DNA of 64,000 nt from Deinococcus soli (ex Cha et al. 2016). GTDB taxonomy: Bacteria; Deinococcota; Deinococci; Deinococcales; Deinococcaceae. The notes below the pieces were generated by a model that saw only the letters and a list, made by a program, of their open reading frames with translations, was not told the DNA's origin and made no database searches. The translations under genes were made by a program, and so were the position numbers. Shown one piece after another: positions 19,589-29,815 of the stretch. The stretch covers positions 1,640,001 to 1,704,000 of the forward strand of contig NZ_CP011389.1 of assembly GCF_001007995.1 (NCBI RefSeq), written 5' to 3'. Each line of letters starts with the position of its first letter. The first letter of the stretch is position 1.

Positions 19589-21705
19589 TGGCCAGCCTGC
19601 ACCGTTTACCCGTCCAGATGCTGGGGGACCTCGTGTCGCCCCGCGCGCTGGAACGCATCCTTCAGGAGGCCGCGCAGGCGCGCGGGTCCACCCTGGAACT
19701 GCTCGACATCGCGACCCTTGAAGACATCCTGAAAAAAGAGGTCTTCAAGCGCCTGCAGCTCAGCGTACCCGCCCCCCTGGCGAAAAAACGCGTCTCGGAG
19801 GTACTGGGCGAGCTGATCAAGGCCACGCAGGAACGCCTGCTGCCCGCGCAGGGCAGCCAGATTCCGGCGCTGGAGGAGGCCGCGCGGCGCTTCTCGCTGT
19901 ACTTCGACTGGCCCGAGACGCAGCGCCTGCGCGGCGTGCTGACCGTCGCCCGGCAGGAGGAGAAGGACGGCCGGGACGTGGGCGACCTGGTGCGCGAGGC
20001 GCAGAACCTGATCGACGCCATGGACCGCCGCCTGCAGGAGGGCCTGATCGAGCAGGGTCAGGACCTCGCCGAACTCCGCGCGGCGTTCGAGCGGGTGCAG
20101 GGCATGGGCGGCAAGGACGTCCGCCGCCTGGACACCCTGATCGGACAGATCGACGAGGCGCAGAAACAGGGCACGCTACTGCCCGGCGAGGTGGAACGCG
20201 CTCGCACGATCACCTTCAACCTCCGCAAACTGCTGGAATCGTCGGTCGTGCAGACCGTCCCGTCAGATCAGGCGGTCATCCCGACGAGCGCCACGATCCT
20301 CGACCCGGACGCGCAGGCGCGCGTGCTGGCGCTGGAACAGGAGCACGCCGCGCAGCAGCTGAACCTGACCGAACGCGAGTACACGCCGCTCCTGCAGGGC
20401 CGCGCGGACCTGCGCGAGCAGCACGACCGCCTGCGCGCCCTGCACGCCCAGGGGCAGCTGACCGCGGAACTCGTCGAGGACTGGCGCACCCAGCTGAAAG
20501 TCGAGCGGGAACGCACGCTGGGCGAGCAGCGCGCCCAGCTGGCCCGCCTGGAGGACGCGCTAGCCCAGGCGACCGCCACGGCCGACATGCGCATCGCGCT
20601 GGACTCCGCGCGCCACCTGCTCGACAGCGGCAGCCTCGCCACGGACGAACTGCAGGAACTGGCCGGCATGCAGGCCGCGCTGGCCGCCGGCGTGAATGCC
20701 GCGCAGCAGCTGGAAACGCAGCGTGAACTGCTGGACATCGAACGCTCGGCCCGCAACGTGCCCGGCGCCAGCGAGGAACTCGCGCCGCTGATCACGCAGG
20801 CCCGCGCGGCCCTCGCGCAGGGCGCCGGGGTGGACATCACGGACCTCTGGACGCGCCTGGAACGCCGCATGGGCGCCGCCGCGCAGGAACGCGAGGACTT
20901 CGACGCCCGCGCCGACCGGGTCGTGCGCGAGTACGACATGGTCCGCGGTCTGGCCGGCGAGACCACCCAGCGCCTGGGCCGCATGGCCGACACGCTGCGC
21001 GCCCAACGCCGCCTGGGCCGCATGAGCGCCCAGGCCCGCGAACGCTACGAGCAGACCCTGCACGACGCCGAGGCCCTGCTGGCCGAGGCGCACGCCGAGT
21101 ACCGCGCCGCGCAGGAAGTCACCGCCACCTTCGGCCAGGACGCCCTGAGCGGCCTGCTGGACGTGTTCGACTTCCAGGAGAGCAGCATCCTGGATACCGA
21201 CCCCGGCCCGGCCATCGCCGCGCGCACCGACCCGTTCGGCTTCGCGTCCGCCCCGCCCAGCCCGGCCCAGCCCAGCCCCGCCGTGTCCAACCCTGCGGCG
21301 TCCGACCCGGCGATCCCCGCCGCCAGCGCCGCGTCGCTGTTCGACACGCTGCTCTCCGGCGGCGCCGCGCCGGTCACCACCCCCACGCCCACCACCCCGG
21401 ACCACACGCCGGCCCCCAGCAGTGCCTTCTCGTTCACCGGGACCGCACCGGCTGAACCGGTCGAAACGTGGCTGTTCGTGCAGGGCCAGATCCAGCACGG
21501 CGCGCACACCCTCGCCGCGCAGGGCATGGGCGCCCTGCTGCAACAGGCCAGCGCACTGGGCCTGCACCGGCTCGACATGGGCGACGCCTCTCACGTCTGG
21601 TCCGCGCGCAGCAGCACGCCCGGCGAGTGGCGCGTGGGCCGCGCGCTGAACTGGACGGACCTGGACGAGCAGGTCGGACCCTGGCTCGACACCGGCGAGA
21701 GCTGA
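19588..21705 (+). CDS. Large coiled-coil protein
   Basis: A 705-residue soluble protein dominated by long charged helices with heptad character (about residues 90-530). The N-terminal region is compact (RLPVQMLGDLVSPRALE). A low-complexity Pro/Ala/Thr/Ser linker (about 545-620) precedes a C-terminal globular domain of about 80 residues (ETWLFVQGQIQHGAHTL onward). Third gene of the Roadblock operon, overlapping the previous stop by 1 nt (TGATG). The fixed order suggests a scaffold complex at the inner membrane, but no enzyme motif is present. Function unknown. Confidence 0.8.
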   Translation: MASLHRLPVQMLGDLVSPRALERILQEAAQARGSTLELLDIATLEDILKKEVFKRLQLSVPAPLAKKRVSEVLGELIKATQERLLPAQGSQIPALEEAARRFSLYFDWPETQRLRGVLTVARQEEKDGRDVGDLVREAQNLIDAMDRRLQEGLIEQGQDLAELRAAFERVQGMGGKDVRRLDTLIGQIDEAQKQGTLLPGEVERARTITFNLRKLLESSVVQTVPSDQAVIPTSATILDPDAQARVLALEQEHAAQQLNLTEREYTPLLQGRADLREQHDRLRALHAQGQLTAELVEDWRTQLKVERERTLGEQRAQLARLEDALAQATATADMRIALDSARHLLDSGSLATDELQELAGMQAALAAGVNAAQQLETQRELLDIERSARNVPGASEELAPLITQARAALAQGAGVDITDLWTRLERRMGAAAQEREDFDARADRVVREYDMVRGLAGETTQRLGRMADTLRAQRRLGRMSAQARERYEQTLHDAEALLAEAHAEYRAAQEVTATFGQDALSGLLDVFDFQESSILDTDPGPAIAARTDPFGFASAPPSPAQPSPAVSNPAASDPAIPAASAASLFDTLLSGGAAPVTTPTPTTPDHTPAPSSAFSFTGTAPAEPVETWLFVQGQIQHGAHTLAAQGMGALLQQASALGLHRLDMGDASHVWSARSSTPGEWRVGRALNWTDLDEQVGPWLDTGES

Positions 21706-21718
21706 ACCCCGGAATCAG

Positions 21719-21759
21719 GCAGACCCGTCCCGGCCGCGAGATGGCCGGGACGGGTCTGC
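21719..21759 (+). terminator. Long perfect hairpin between operon and eCIS-like cassette
   Basis: A perfect 17-bp stem (GCAGACCCGTCCCGGCC against its complement) with a 7-nt loop. It has no T-tract, so it may stop transcription weakly, protect the upstream mRNA 3' end, or be a protein-binding palindrome. It separates the coiled-coil gene from the DUF4157 gene. Confidence 0.65.
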
Positions 21760-21825
21760 CGGTCAATGTCGCGTGACCGTCCCGCCGAAATGACCTATTG
21801 TCAACCTCATTGCGGAGGACAGGTC

Positions 21826-24800
21826 ATGTTTGAGCGTCAGGGCGCCACGCGCGCCAGGAACATCCCGAGATCCAGCACCCGGCACGCCGGGGAACCCGAA
21901 CAGCTCCACCCGTTGCCGCTCGCCGCGCCCTTGCAGCGGTTCCTGAGCACGCCCACCCGCGCGCAGGGTCAGGCTGCCCAGCCTGTCCTGCGCGCCGCCA
22001 CGCTCCAGCGGCAGGAGGAGGCCCGCCTGTCCGGCGCGCGTGCGGCCGTCCAGCAGCAGGTCGCCGCCTTGGGTGACGTCGCCCCCGTCCAGCGGCGCGC
22101 CGATCTACCCGTCCCCGCGAAGCCCGTCACGCCGTCCGACTGGGTCACCGTGATGCGCCACCGCGCCGAAGGTGTGGACGGTCAGCGTCTGGATACCCGC
22201 GCCTTCGGCGAGTTCCAGACCCTGCAACGCCAGGTCGCCCAGTCGCTGGGGCAGGGCTTCCGCGCGGACCGCGGTGACCCCGCCGCCCGCTACGCCACGT
22301 ACGGCGAGCACCTCGCCACGCTGCAGCGCCACGCCCTGAGCGCCCCGGTCTCCCGCGTGGTCCTGGGCCTGGTCCCCCCGGCCGAGCGAGTGCCCCTCCA
22401 ACGGGCGACGGATGAGGCGCGGCAACGCCAGATGGCGCGGGAGCAGGCGGCGCTGAACTTCGACACCCATGCAGCCTTGCAACGCCAGCTGGCCGGGCTG
22501 GATGCCGAGGCGACCCAGCCTGTCCTGCAACGCATTCAGGCCCGGCGGGGCGCGGGGAACCCGCTGCCGGAGGCGATCCGGCGGCATCTGGAGCAGGGAT
22601 TGAACCATGACCTGAGCCGCGTACGGATTCACGACGATGCGGAAGCGGACAAGTTGGCCAAGGGCGTGAATGCGCTGGCGTTCACGACAGGGACGGACAT
22701 CTTCTTCCAGTCGGGGCGGTTCGACCCGAACACGCGGGGCGGGCTGGAGTTGCTGGCGCACGAGGTGACGCACACGGTGCAGCAGAGCCAGGGCCGCGTC
22801 GGGCGGGGCATCGACCCGGACGCCGGACTGGAAGCCGAAGCCCGGACCATGGGCGCCAGACTCGCGCAGAGCGGCCCGCAGTTCGGCACCAAGCATCCCC
22901 CCAGACCCCGCGCGGCCCTCCTCACCCCCACCGCACCGACCGCCCCCACCGTGCAGCGCTGGGGCCTGGGCGACCTGAACAAGCTGGCAGGCAGTGCCGC
23001 CAACAACCTCAAGAGCGCCGTCAGGAACGTCCAGAAGGCCGCTCAGAAGCGCGTCCAGAAGACGGTCGCCCGCGTGAGGAAGGCTGCCGCACCGGCACTC
23101 AGGGCTGCACGTCAATCCATCAGTCAGACGCTCAGAACTGCACAGAAACTCCGGGCACAGGTCGGCGCGAGGATCACGAAGGCAGGACAGACCGCGCGTG
23201 AGTACGGGCGGCAGGCATTTCAGAACGTCAAGACGAAGGCCCGCGCAGCAGCGCAGCAGGTCAGGAGGCAGGCCACCCAGTTGCGCACACGCGCCCACCA
23301 GCTGGCCTTCCGTGCCGCCACCGCAGTAGCCAACACGAAACATCGTCTTCAACACCGGGCGCGCGCGGTGACCGGCGCCCTGCGGCAGGCAGCTTCGGTC
23401 ACCGCGCTGCATGTGCGCGACAAAGCCAGAGCCGCCGGGCAGACCCTCAAGAAAGTGGCGACAGGCATTGTCGACGGCATCAAAACCCAGGCGCAGCGCA
23501 CCCGGCTGCGCGCTCAGGCCCTCAGACAGCGCGTCCAGACACGGCTGAGCACCGCAGCCACCGTCGCAAAAACCCGAATCGCCGACGTGAAGACAGCAGC
23601 CAAGGCCAGAGCCCAGAGTATCCGGCGCCGCATCGGTGCCACCGCCACCCGCGCCCTGCGCACCACCAAGGGAGGCATGGGCAGATTCCTGAAAAGCCGC
23701 CCCGCCACCGCCCTCCTCCTCGGTGGAGGCGCAGCCCTGACCGCCTTCCAGGCCATCAAACAGGGTGGTGCCAGAGGCCTCTGGAATGCCGCCAAGGGCA
23801 AGGCCTCCGAAGCGTGGAAGTGGGCTTCCTCCACCGAAGGCAAGGCCACCCTGGCCCGCCTGGCCGTCACGGTGGGGGTCACGGCAGGCGCAGCCCTCCT
23901 GACGGGACTGACCGGCGGTCTCGCCGCGCCGCTTCTGATCATGGCTGCGGGCAGCGTCGCCGGAGGTGCCCTGGGACGCCTGACGCAGAACGCCGTTCTG
24001 CGCACCGATGACAGATACAAGGCCAAGTTGCCGCTGATGCGCGGCGTTCTCGATCCCAAAACGATGGCCCTCGACGGCGCACTGGGCCTCGTCATGGGGC
24101 CCGGCGGCGCGCTCGTTGGCGGCATCGTCAAAGGGGCCGCCGGAAACCTGGGCCGGTACGCCCTGCGCCCCGCAGGACAGGGGCTCGCCCAGGGTGCGCG
24201 ACGCCTGCTGGGCGGACGTGCTCTTGCTGGTGCGACCTCTCGCACGGGCAACGTCATCACCACGCGCTCTTCCGCGTCCGCACTATCGATCCGGCAAAGA
24301 ACTCAGCTGGTCTGGAAGGACATGAAGCAGTACAACGCCAAGCTGGCCAGGGAAACCTGGACGGACATGCAGCAGAGCCTCTACGGCAGTGCAGGTGTGG
24401 CCGGTCGTGCGACCAGGGACATCAGATCGCTGCTGGGTGGCCGGAAAGCACTGAGAACCCGGCAGTTCACTGTGGCACGCGATCGGGTGGCCGCCATGGA
24501 CCACCGTGAGGTGCTGACGCTGGCCTCGCAACTGAAACTCCCCACGCGATTCCAGCAGGACAAACTGAGGGAACTGGTCGCGCAGGGCCTCGTGAAGACC
24601 AACCACCGGCTGGTCGCCCGCCCTATCGCCAGGGAAGCCCGCAAGGCGGCCCTGCGCGCCTCCAGGAAAGACCTCACCCGGGCTGCGTTCGGTGCGCCCC
24701 GCCAGCGCGGCGAGTCCCTGACACGCAGAGGCCTGCGAGGCACGGGCAATCTGTTGATGGCCGGCCCCCGAGCCACCTACCGTACCATCCTGGAAAAGGA

Positions 24801-25125
24801 CGCCGGGTGGAGCAAGGCCATCAGCCAGGGCGTCGGCACGGGGCACCTACTCAGTTCCGTGAGCAATGAGGCTGCCAAAGGCGCGGCGCTGGTCGTGAAG
24901 ACCGAAGCCCTCAAACCTGATGGGGAACAGCAACCTGTCAACGGCCAGAAGGTGATGACCGACGCCGTCCTGAACTCGCTGGGCTTCAACCCCGACTACC
25001 TGAGTGAAAAAGCCCTGGGCGCAGGCGCAACCGATGGTGCCAAAGCGGTCAACGCGGGGGTCGGAGCCGGTGGCATGAACGATCCCGTACAACTCGAAGA
25101 CGCGCCACAGGTCGCCACCCCCTGA
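21826..25125 (+). CDS. DUF4157 (eCIS core domain) protein, large putative effector
   Basis: A 1,099-residue multidomain protein. Residues about 35-245 hold eight x-L/V-Q-R motifs (TLQRQ, PVQRR, VLQRI and so on). A DUF4157 domain follows (about 243-330): NPLPEAIRRHLE, DLSRVRIHDDAEAD, ALAFTTGTDIFF and the zincin-like His312-Glu-Val-Thr-His316. A ninth motif (TVQRW) lies near 377. Residues about 385-623 are Lys/Arg/Ala/Gln-rich with almost no acidic residues. Then come glycine-rich hydrophobic segments (about 625-645 and 675-717) and a basic C-terminal part. DUF4157 is typical of cargo linked to extracellular contractile injection systems. ATG 21826 has a GGAGGA Shine-Dalgarno. No sheath or baseplate genes lie in the window. 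Confidence 0.82.
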   Translation: MFERQGATRARNIPRSSTRHAGEPEQLHPLPLAAPLQRFLSTPTRAQGQAAQPVLRAATLQRQEEARLSGARAAVQQQVAALGDVAPVQRRADLPVPAKPVTPSDWVTVMRHRAEGVDGQRLDTRAFGEFQTLQRQVAQSLGQGFRADRGDPAARYATYGEHLATLQRHALSAPVSRVVLGLVPPAERVPLQRATDEARQRQMAREQAALNFDTHAALQRQLAGLDAEATQPVLQRIQARRGAGNPLPEAIRRHLEQGLNHDLSRVRIHDDAEADKLAKGVNALAFTTGTDIFFQSGRFDPNTRGGLELLAHEVTHTVQQSQGRVGRGIDPDAGLEAEARTMGARLAQSGPQFGTKHPPRPRAALLTPTAPTAPTVQRWGLGDLNKLAGSAANNLKSAVRNVQKAAQKRVQKTVARVRKAAAPALRAARQSISQTLRTAQKLRAQVGARITKAGQTAREYGRQAFQNVKTKARAAAQQVRRQATQLRTRAHQLAFRAATAVANTKHRLQHRARAVTGALRQAASVTALHVRDKARAAGQTLKKVATGIVDGIKTQAQRTRLRAQALRQRVQTRLSTAATVAKTRIADVKTAAKARAQSIRRRIGATATRALRTTKGGMGRFLKSRPATALLLGGGAALTAFQAIKQGGARGLWNAAKGKASEAWKWASSTEGKATLARLAVTVGVTAGAALLTGLTGGLAAPLLIMAAGSVAGGALGRLTQNAVLRTDDRYKAKLPLMRGVLDPKTMALDGALGLVMGPGGALVGGIVKGAAGNLGRYALRPAGQGLAQGARRLLGGRALAGATSRTGNVITTRSSASALSIRQRTQLVWKDMKQYNAKLARETWTDMQQSLYGSAGVAGRATRDIRSLLGGRKALRTRQFTVARDRVAAMDHREVLTLASQLKLPTRFQQDKLRELVAQGLVKTNHRLVARPIAREARKAALRASRKDLTRAAFGAPRQRGESLTRRGLRGTGNLLMAGPRATYRTILEKDAGWSKAISQGVGTGHLLSSVSNEAAKGAALVVKTEALKPDGEQQPVNGQKVMTDAVLNSLGFNPDYLSEKALGAGATDGAKAVNAGVGAGGMNDPVQLEDAPQVATP

Positions 25126-25127
25126 TT

Positions 25128-26090
25128 ATGTTCTGGAACAGAAAAAAATTTGTCGCCGCTCCCCCCTACACGGGTTCCGCTTTCGACTGCGCTGTCCGCT
25201 ACTGCGAGCAGCACGAAACGGTGACTCACCGCACCGACTCAGAGATTCATGTTCAGCTTGATGGTCACACGGTCTGCATCTACCGCAATCAGGACGACGG
25301 GTGGCTAACGGCGCGCGCTCCTTTTGATAAGCCTACCATGGGAACCATGAACTCTGCCTATGCAGATCATGCAGATCTACAATTCAAGAATCTGACGCTT
25401 ATTCTTGATCTTGAGCAGACAGGGAATGTAGCCCGCTACAGTCAACTCATGAGACATCAGGGCAACCCGGAGATGCAGGTCCGCAACATGCTCTCCACAT
25501 ACGACCACTTCTTTCATGGGCGCGATTCAAGAATATACCCTGTCGAAGAACTCAAATTTGGATGTAACGGCAGATTTTTTAGCACGGCATCAGATGCGCT
25601 CTTTTATTACATGGAAAATATAAGAAAAAGCCGGACTATCGAGGTGACACGTGGATATATTTCATATGAAACGGCAGGAGCATGCGCTTTGGCTGGCCGC
25701 ACCGAGTTGTCACATGAGTTCACCATCAGGTACGCATTTTCAGATTTTGAAAAGCTGCTTCATGGGAATCAGCGTGCGCTCACCCCTCATTACTTCGCGG
25801 CAGCGTACCGGAAAGCTCCGCTCCACACGGCTTCGTACTGCTTCAGGAACGGCATTTCCGAACTGGCGATTTCAGGGACGCTGACGGCCGGCACGGAGGC
25901 GCGGCCCATCTTCACGGCGACCCTGGCGGCGCTGTATCAGGTGCTGCTGGACAGTACAGAGCGGATCAAGATGAATCCGGGCCTGCTGACGGGCAGGCAG
26001 CAGCTTCAGTCTGAGGAGGAGTCCATTCTTCAGGCGAAACAGTTCGAGGGCGACCGGACAGGTGGCGTGGAATTTCTCCGCGACGCCTGA
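25128..26090 (+). CDS. Unknown protein, AT-rich central part, partner of the DUF4157 gene
   Basis: A 320-residue soluble protein that starts 2 nt after the DUF4157 stop, so the two are surely cotranscribed. No family is recognised. Features: an N-terminal basic patch (WNRKK), scattered Cys residues, a mixed alpha/beta centre and a C-terminal helix with QQLQSEEES. The segment 25330-25760 is clearly lower in GC than its flanks and uses A/T-ending codons that are rare in neighbouring genes, a sign of transfer. An immunity, loading or adaptor role for the large protein is possible but unproven. Confidence 0.75.
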   Translation: MFWNRKKFVAAPPYTGSAFDCAVRYCEQHETVTHRTDSEIHVQLDGHTVCIYRNQDDGWLTARAPFDKPTMGTMNSAYADHADLQFKNLTLILDLEQTGNVARYSQLMRHQGNPEMQVRNMLSTYDHFFHGRDSRIYPVEELKFGCNGRFFSTASDALFYYMENIRKSRTIEVTRGYISYETAGACALAGRTELSHEFTIRYAFSDFEKLLHGNQRALTPHYFAAAYRKAPLHTASYCFRNGISELAISGTLTAGTEARPIFTATLAALYQVLLDSTERIKMNPGLLTGRQQLQSEEESILQAKQFEGDRTGGVEFLRDA

Positions 26091-26112
26091 CATTCATTCC
26101 AGAGGAGTTCGT

Positions 26113-26400
26113 ATGACTCAGACCATCAAATTTGGCCGTCAGGCTATTCGTCGTCCTGCGTTTTCGATTAATGAGCTGTCGTTTTCGTCGTTGCCGTTGT
26201 CGCTGGCCGAGGAGCAGCGGCTGGCGGGGGCTGGGGAGGGCGTGGCCGAGGACGCGGTGATGACCGGGGTGCTGGGCGTGCTGGTGGAAGTGCTGAACGC
26301 GCGGGCGGAGGGTGAGCTGGTGGATGCAGCGTGGTTGATGGAGAACCTGACGCCGTCGGATCTGGAGGGGATCGTGTCGCACCTGCGGGGCGAAGGCTAA
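26113..26400 (+). CDS. Small protein ending the cassette, tail-assembly-chaperone-like
   Basis: A 95-residue protein with AGAGGAG 6 nt before ATG 26113. An N-terminal beta-like stretch (TIKFGRQAIRRPAFSINE) is followed by an acidic helical part ending LTPSDLEGIVSHLRGEG. Its size and the pattern 'short N-terminal strand, then helices with NLT-x2-DLE' are loosely like phage tail-assembly chaperones, which would suit a contractile-injection context, but no diagnostic motif exists. It is the last gene before ackA, which has its own start signals. Confidence 0.7.
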   Translation: MTQTIKFGRQAIRRPAFSINELSFSSLPLSLAEEQRLAGAGEGVAEDAVMTGVLGVLVEVLNARAEGELVDAAWLMENLTPSDLEGIVSHLRGEG

Positions 26401-26446
26401 GGAATCGGGGGCCGCGCGTCCCCGTGCCCACTGTCAGAATGTGGGC

Positions 26447-27642
<1,196 letters not shown>

Positions 27643-27646
<4 letters not shown>

Positions 27647-29748
27647 AAACGCTCTTCGTCGCCCCGACCCGCAACGGCGTGGGCCTGAGCAGCACCGCGC
27701 TGGGCCTCACCCGGGCGCTGGAACGGCAGGGCCTGAAGGTCGCGTTCCTGAAACCCATCGCGCAGACGCACGAGCTGAGTACCGACGACAGCGTGCATTT
27801 CGCGCGGGCGCTGGCGCACCTGAGCGTGCCCGACCCGATCGCGCTGGCGCTGGCCGAGGAGCAGCTCAGCCACGGAGGCGAGGAGGACCTGATGGAGAGC
27901 GTCGTGGCGCTCGCGCAGGAGGTCACGCAGGGGGGCGCGGACGTCCTGATCGCCGAGGGGCTGGCGCTGAACGAACGCAACACGTACGCCGGGGCGCTGA
28001 ACGCCAGCCTCGCGCGGAACCTCCAGGCGGACACGGTGCTCGTGTCCAGTCTGGCTGGGGTCACGCCGGGCGAACTGGCCGATGAGCTGGAGATTGCCGC
28101 GCAGGCGTACCGGCGCAGCGACGGCTCGGGCCTCAGCGGGTACGTGCTGAACTTTGCCCCGCCGGGCCTGGATTACGGCACGCTGATGGCGGAGCTGCGC
28201 TCGCGCAGCCGCGTGCTGGCCAGCGGGGAACTGCCGCTGCTGGGCGTGGTGTCACAGTCGGTGGGCCTGAACGCGCCGCGCACGCTGGACATCGCGCGGC
28301 ACCTGCGCGCCGACGTGGTGAACGAGGGTGAGGCCAGCGTGCGCCGCGTGACGAGCACCGTCGTCACGGCCCGCACGGTGCCGCGCATGGCGCACCTGTT
28401 CGTGCCGGGCGCGCTGGTCGTCACGCCCGGCGACCGCGAGGACGTCATCATGGCCGCCGCGCTGTCGCACCTCAGCGGCGTGCCGCTGGCGGGGCTGATG
28501 TTCACGTCCGGTAGCGGCCCCGAGGACAGCATCGAGCGGCTGTGCCGCGCCGCGCTGGGCAGCACCCTGCCCGTCCTGCGGGTGAACACGAATTCCTTCG
28601 AGACGGCCTCGCGCCTCTCGCGGCTGGACGCCCGCGTGCCACACGACGACCCGCAGCGCATGGACCGCATGCTGGACTTCATCGCCGACCGGCTGGACAC
28701 CGTGCCGCTCGGCACGCGCCTGCGCGCCCCGCTGGACGGCGAGCGCCGCCTGCCGCCCAGCGCGTTCCGCTACGAACTCATCCAGAAGGCCCGCGCGGCC
28801 GCCAAACGCATCGTGCTGCCCGAGGGGGACGAGCCGCGCACCGTGAAGGCCGCGATCCGCTGCGTCGAGAAGGGCATCGCGCGCCCCGTGCTGCTCGCCA
28901 GGCCCGAGCGGGTGCGGCAGGTGGCCGAGGGGCAGGGCCTCACGCTGCCCGAGGGGCTGGAGATTCTGGACCCGGACACCATCCGCGCGCTGTACGTCGC
29001 CCCGATGGTCGAGCTGCGCAAGAGCAAGGGCCTGACCGCCCCGCAGGCCGAGGCGCAGCTGGAGGACACGGTCGTGCTGGGCACCATGATGCTCGCGCTG
29101 GGTGAGGTGGACGGCCTCGTGTCGGGCGCGATCCACACGACCGCGAACACCGTGCGGCCCGCGCTGCAGCTCATCAAGACCGCGCCCGGCTCGAAACTCG
29201 TCAGTTCCGTGTTCTTCATGCTGATGCCCGAGCAGGTCCTCGTGTACGGCGACGCCGCCATCAACCCCAACCCGAACGCCGAGGAACTCGCCGACATCGC
29301 CATCCAGAGCGCCGACAGCGCCCGCGCGTTCGGCATCACCCCACGGGTCGCCATGCTGTCCTACTCCACCGGGGAGTCCGGCAGCGGCGAGGATGTCGAG
29401 AAGGTCAAGGCCGCCACCGCCCTGGTCCGCGAACGCCGCCCGGACCTCCTCGTGGACGGCCCCATGCAGTACGACGCCGCCAGTGTCCTGTCGGTCGGGC
29501 AGCAGAAAGCCCCCGGCAGTCCCGTCGCAGGCCGCGCCACCGTCTTCATCTTCCCCGACCTGAACACCGGCAACACCACCTACAAGGCCGTGCAGCGAGC
29601 CGCCGGGGTCGTCGCCGTCGGCCCCATGCTCCAGGGCCTGCGCAAACCCGTCAACGACCTCTCCCGCGGCGCCCTCGTGGACGACATCGTGTACACCATC
29701 GCCCTGACCGCCATCCAGGCCACGCAGGTCTCAGGGGCGGACAGTTGA
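27643..29748 (+). CDS. pta: Phosphate acetyltransferase (long form)
   Basis: A 701-residue Pta converting acetyl-CoA and phosphate to acetyl phosphate. This is the long, enterobacterial-type form: an N-terminal P-loop/BioD-like domain (KTLFVAPTRNGVGLSSTALG), a central DRTGG domain (about 215-330), and the C-terminal catalytic domain (about 370-701: RIVLPEGDEPRT, LDPDTI, VSGAIHTTANTVRPAL, VDGPMQYDAA, FPDLNTGN). The long form is usually subject to allosteric control through its N-terminal half. It overlaps ackA by 4 nt. A strong terminator follows. Confidence 0.97.
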
Positions 29749-29768
29749 TGGTTGATGGGTGATGGACA

Positions 29769-29805
29769 GAGAGGGGCGCGTGATCGACATTCACGCGCCC
29801 CTCTC
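29769..29805 (+). terminator. Bidirectional terminator between pta and lptF
   Basis: Perfect 15-bp stem GAGAGGGGCGCGTGA with a 7-nt loop between two convergent genes. Its 3' flank, CTCTCCCCTGTCCGG, is shared with the hairpin at 52304-52350, so the two may belong to one terminator-like repeat type. Confidence 0.75.
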
Positions 29806-29815
29806 CCCTGTCCGG

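Noticed and set aside
22105..23412. Minus-strand frame of 435 codons opposite the DUF4157 gene
   Set aside because: Composition mirrors the sense strand, with no recognisable motif; shadow of the real gene.
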